A stretch of DNA of 64,000 nucleotides from NCBI RefSeq assembly GCF_041260155.1, contig NC_091933.1, forward strand, positions 35,506,293 to 35,570,292, read 5' to 3'. Under the pieces are notes generated by a model that saw only the letters and a program-made list of their open reading frames with translations, did not search any database and had not been told where the DNA came from. The stretch's first letter is position 1, and each line of letters begins with the position of its first letter. Origin of the DNA: Ptychodera flava. Taxonomy: Eukaryota; Hemichordata; Enteropneusta; Ptychoderidae. Both the position numbers and the translations under genes were made by a program. Below are positions 59,100-64,000 of this stretch, one piece after another.

Positions 59100-62000
59100 A
59101 CTTGGTGTATCAGAATTCTCGAAGTTGTTCTAGGCTGAAATGAATGAATGCATTAATTACTTTCTCACCTCTTTTAGTAAACGCTTGAGAACAAAGGACA
59201 GAATCGATTTTCTGAAATGAAAAGTGATCAAACGGCATTTCTGGCTAATGACTCTCAGAATATTAAGTTAAACGATGAACCGAAACCACAGAATCACCGA
59301 CACACAATACTTTATTCCATGTTTCTCCACAACTGAATATCAGTCGATCACCAACTATTACAGAAACAGCAACGCATGTTCCTTATTAAAAGCATGGACA
59401 CTCTACACGTGCCCGAGGCATGATTTCGAAAATGGGGATTGAAGATGCTGGTCGCATGTAAAAGCCAGAAGAAAGCACGTTTCGGCTCATGACACCCGTG
59501 ACTTTCAACCGAGCGCGGATTCCGGTCCGGGGGTGCCACACTATCAAATAGATCGCTTCAACTGAAGATCGCTTGAACTTGTCCACGTGGCCTCAAGAGT
59601 CAAAGAGAAGCATGGGTAATTCACAAGGATTAAGAATCATACAGACAAAATCTTATAAAAACGGGCCAAGTTCAAACGCCATCGGTTAACGTCTATGAGA
59701 CATCGCTGATGATGACCCCTCTAATGTGACTGCTCACAGTAGGCCTATAGGCGTGCAGTTCAAACGACGGCGAACATTCTCGAATGACGAATTTTAGATG
59801 TACTCTTGAACTTGGAAGTTGCATAGATGTTTTAGACCGTACCTATTTATTACATCAAGTGCCGGTCAGTGGCCAATACCCGATTGCAATCAAGCGTATG
59901 CTATCAAAACTCACGTGAGTTGATCGAACCATAAATTAATTTGTTGTCATGGTGACTTCGTTGAATCACATTGTTCCTCGTAAAAAGGTCGTGCGTAGTC
60001 AAAAAGGAGCAATTTCTAGATCCAGTATCTGTCGAAGACTGGTCAGTTTGTATGATGATTTCTAAGAGGCAGACATTTGTTGCCTTGTCGAAGAGATAGA
60101 GTTGTTTGTATCTCGGAGTCGAATCATTTTTGCTATTTCATTGATTGAGCATTTACGCACGTCACTACACACTGAAAACTGTTTTAATGACTGTTCATTG
60201 AAGTCCGAAATTGAAAAATTATTAAAAACTTCCGAAAACTCGGCATTCAAAATGTTACATTTTTGAGGCAGCTGGCAGCACAATGTTACGTTGCAATACG
60301 TCGCCAGACTCTTGTTTTGGAGCCAAAAAACGGACATCTTTCAAAGGTGAATGAGGGAGACTGACGTTTTATTTTCTTTCATAATCAATCCACTCCGTGT
60401 CCACAGAACGTGCAATTGTGCGCATGGTCCACAGAGGCTTTGTCCAAAGTTCTGGGAAGATTGAGGTTAAACGTACCTTCCTCTGGCAGGCGTACCATTC
60501 CGTACTAAGCGACGCTGGTGAGGGCGGGAAAACGACTCAACATGGACAATGTGTCGTCTGTTAAGATTTATGGGAAGTTCGTGAAAATTCCAATCACGGT
60601 ATCTTTATCTTTACATGTAGCTCGAATAGTCGGGCATTTCCAAGATCACAAATCGCATCGGAACCATAAATTAATGTATCTAAACATATTAGGTTTGCGT
60701 CGGTGTTCTCCGTGACATAATGTGACAGTGTACCGATGAATTATGTTTTCGGTCACACTAATACAGTGGAATGATTTAACACCAATCAACGTTATGAAGT
60801 CCGTTGGCAATACAGAGAACAAGAGCCCGCAGATCTTCTACGGTTTCAACTAACTTCTGTGTATTGACTGGTTTACAAACGACTGTTACTCCACTATATT
60901 TTATTTCAAACATTAAGACATGTGATGGAATTACTTCCAACCTGCCTTGTTGTCGCTGCTCGGAGAAAAATCATCAACTGTGTACATGTCTGCCCTAATC
61001 AAGAGTGTATGACTTGATTTCTAACTTGTATTAGGCCTAATGTTAGCACTTTCAAATACTGTACCCCCCGCATATGTTCGCACTTTAAGAGGGTCGCCAC
61101 ATAAAGTGACTTAGCTAACACCGACAAGAGATGTGAAAAGTCTACCAAAATGAACAGGAACTACTTCAACCCATGCTATGAAAGACGACAGCTGACGAAA
61201 CTGCTGTGGACTGTGTCATCGATTTTTACTCTTAGAACAACAGCGAAACGTGCACCAAGTCACGCTTATCGCGTCCGACGGTGTTGTGTCGGTCAGACAC
61301 TGTGCTAGGGTCAGACAGGTGAAATATGATGACGACAAGATTGACAGAATGAAAAAAATAATATAAATAAATTTGGCACCACGGAAAAACAACTTATTTT
61401 TGGTACGATAGCTTGCTTTCCTGGTGTCCTTAGATACTGTAACAATAGTTGATGAAATCTGTTGATAGTCTGTCAAGGGTTAGTGTGGTCCTCGGAGTCG
61501 AAACAGCTTATCTCTCAAAATTAACCTTTTAATGGTAGACGTGCAACCTGTTCTGTATTTTACTAATATTAACGGTCGTAAATCTATCGGCAGGAGAAAA
61601 ATCACAGTCGTAAATTTTAGGAGCTCTGGTATCGGCGATCATTAATTGCGATATAGTCTGCTTATGAACAAATCCATGTCGCGATCTATTCCCAACATCT
61701 ATGAGTCTGACCAGAATATTTCGACATCGTAAGACTGGTTCTATAAGTATAGGTAGCCGTGGCCGCATATTCGAGATAATCTGCCCTCCTTAATAGAGAC
61801 CTACACTGGTTATACAGAAAAAGTATTCCATCATGGCTACATCATTTCAAGTCTAAACCTTATACAATACCTGTCTTCGCTAAAATAGAAAAATACAATC
61901 GACATACAAAGCGGGCACACCACCGTCCATGCACCGTCCACGTCCCGACCAAGATCATCAACATTGATATCCTCTGTTTCACTGATGCACTGGCATATAT

Positions 62001-64000
62001 TCACACTTTAGAATTAATCAGTTGTAACTATCTAATATGAAATAAGGCTTGTCAGTGCGGGCCGTTGAGATTTGTCCACTCGCTAATGACAGCTTTCTCC
62101 CGTCTGCTCAACCGGTAGTTTCCAATAGCCTCAGATGTGACCCAGTCTTTTCCAAGGATTCATGGATATTCCTTGATAATAATTCCCCCTTCAACTTTAT
62201 TGAACTCTGCATGCTTCTGTTAATTAAGTATAGATTTAGACCACGTCTTGAAACAATGTGGCCAACCACCGCATTGCAACGATGCTGCCAGTTGTCTCGG
62301 CGAATTCAATTCTTCGACAGCAAATCACACGACACGATGTAAATAAGGCTACAGTTTGCCTTTGAAGTTAATGACTTAACGGACACACAACTGGTCGTTT
62401 GTTCAATCCAGAGCGGTTTAGAACACTCAAAGTAAAATTTGAAAGTAATGGGCGGGCACGTGGGCAGGGTGAAGGCAAGTCACGCGACAGAACCAGTGTG
62501 AACATAGAAATACTTGTAAAAGACAAACTTCCCAAATGTGTGGAAAACACGACCTTCAATCCAGCGTCAACTGCTAGATAAACATCCAAATTGATTAAAA
62601 CTACTTCCACGTATTCAACCAGGAACTAAAAGAATGAGATCCAGTCGAGCTATTGTGACCAAAATTTGGCTTCTTCCCATAATTACTGAGTCATTCTACA
62701 TACAACTGTCCCCCGAGTCATGACAACGTATATCACATAGAATTCTGTTATCGATAGCAATATCTGTCCTAACTCGGGCAGGTCAGTTTGAAATATCATT
62801 CACATTTTGTGACAATCGCATCTTATCGGCGTGTTGAGGTCTGAGAAGTATACCAATGAATTACGTCACACACATATAGATATGTCACATTCCTAATTTC
62901 TAAGTATGGCCGAACTTTGTCACAGCTGTGATTAGATAACCTGAAATATTGCTTCTAAAGTTCACAAGTCTTCTTTTTGATTCCAATGATGTTTTTGTTA
63001 ATTTGCCCGTTTGATATTTATTCGTCTATAAATACTTGGACTGCAAACAAGTACGGTGCATTGGCAGGGCGATGGTAGAAACTGCCCGATGTTTTTGACA
63101 ATTACATAATTTGAGGTCAAAAGATGTTGGCTCCAGCGCTTTTCTCTTAAGTTTAAGAGCCGTGCAAAAGCTGTTTGCAAGCGATTTTTGTTGGTCGGGC
63201 AAGCGATGTCTCCGTTTCATGGGAGGAGGGTGGGTTGACAGACAATTTTGTCACAAGCGGGCGGGGATTTCGAACTATCTTGCTCATGTCGTGAGTTGTT
63301 TTGCTGGAACTTTTGTGTGGTTGGGGGAGGGCAGTTGAAGCCGGGTGTGATGCAGGTGATGGTGTTTCGGTGGGCATAGAAGAGGGGGGATTTACCGGTG
63401 AAGGTAGGGAGAGGGGAAAAATCAATAGGCGGGAGGGGGATATTTCAAATACTAGCTGGAGGGTTGTTACGCGAAGGTAATATTTTCTCCTCAAAATCTT
63501 AATGTTCTTGAAAATAGGTTACAATAATTAATATATTTCCACAGGAAAATACTTTTGGTTTTAATTTCTTAAAATCGACCGTCAGCTGCCTTGATTTTTC
63601 GGATGTAAAAAGTAAACGTGCCCTACACGATTATTAACCGACACTAAGGAATCTATCAATACATTTTAGACAGATCAATGTGATCTACTGTGATCTAATG
63701 TGATCTAATGTGATCCAAGCATCCTTCCAACCACCTCAGTGAATGAAAATTTGCACAAATGAGTACATCAAATTTTCTTGTACCTTGTCGTAATTTTGCA
63801 AGGTTGCAACTTACGAGTGACAAAGGTTGCACGAAAGGACGGCGACCTAGGTGGCATTGAGTCCTGCAAACACCGGGAATAATAAATACCTACTACCATA
63901 CACGATGACTCATACCCAAAGTGGGCGTTTTGAAAATATTAACGAGTGGACATGCAAATTTATAATTTACAGGCAGGTAAAAGATACCAATATCAAAATT
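59100..64000. other. Gene-poor end of the window
   Basis: I found only short open frames with no recognisable domains on either strand. There is a small tandem of a 10-bp unit (tgtgatctaa) at about 63677-63717. Exons of a gene extending past the window cannot be excluded. Confidence 0.4.
63677..63717 (+). repeat. Short tandem repeat, 10-bp unit
   Basis: About four copies of tgtgatctaa or tgtgatctac occur in a row. It is noncoding and of unknown meaning. Confidence 0.85.

Overview
This is a gene-sparse, AT-rich piece of an animal nuclear genome with spliced genes, long introns, microsatellites and dispersed repeats. The gene content (SUMF1, METAP1, a SETMAR-type SET gene, dystroglycan) is metazoan. 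The compact coding exons, a SETMAR-type SET gene without a fused transposase, and an extra domain pair in dystroglycan point to an invertebrate, most likely an invertebrate deuterostome (hemichordate, amphioxus or echinoderm). The phylum is my inference and is not proved by the sequence.

Layout. From 387 to 11427 (+) lies an eight-exon sulfatase-modifying factor 1 (SUMF1) gene, whose introns hold two copies of a dispersed repeat. From 11428 to 16833 I see SUMF1 3' flank, an exact 145-bp tandem duplication and no convincing gene. At 16834-17991 (-) is an intact intronless methionine aminopeptidase 1. About 400 bp away and divergent from it is a four-exon gene (18402-22131, +) whose C-terminus is a ComF-like phosphoribosyltransferase domain. 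At 25858-26697 (-) is a single-exon SET methyltransferase like the SET half of SETMAR. Between 28115 and 29777 sits a cluster of four fold-back (inverted repeat) structures. From 31941 to 38182 (+) is a dystroglycan gene encoding about 1383 residues. It carries two successive cadherin-like plus SEA-like modules after the mucin region, and only the second keeps the Gly-Ser autocleavage site.

From about 41296 to 42700 there is a repeat made of a hairpin, a CTGT microsatellite and a roughly 147-bp tandem array. At 44163-45365 (+), 51982-53904 (-) and 54058-55377 (-) lie three related DXD-containing glycosyltransferase genes, two of them adjacent on the same strand with splice phases that would also allow a two-domain fusion transcript. 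From 55378 to the end I find no gene I can defend, only microsatellites and short open frames.

The genes do not form one pathway. The dystroglycan and glycosyltransferase genes all concern the secretory route and cell surface, and SUMF1 acts in the ER, but this proximity is probably ordinary genome order. All exon models are read by eye from splice consensus, phase and remembered family sequences; no alignment or search was run.
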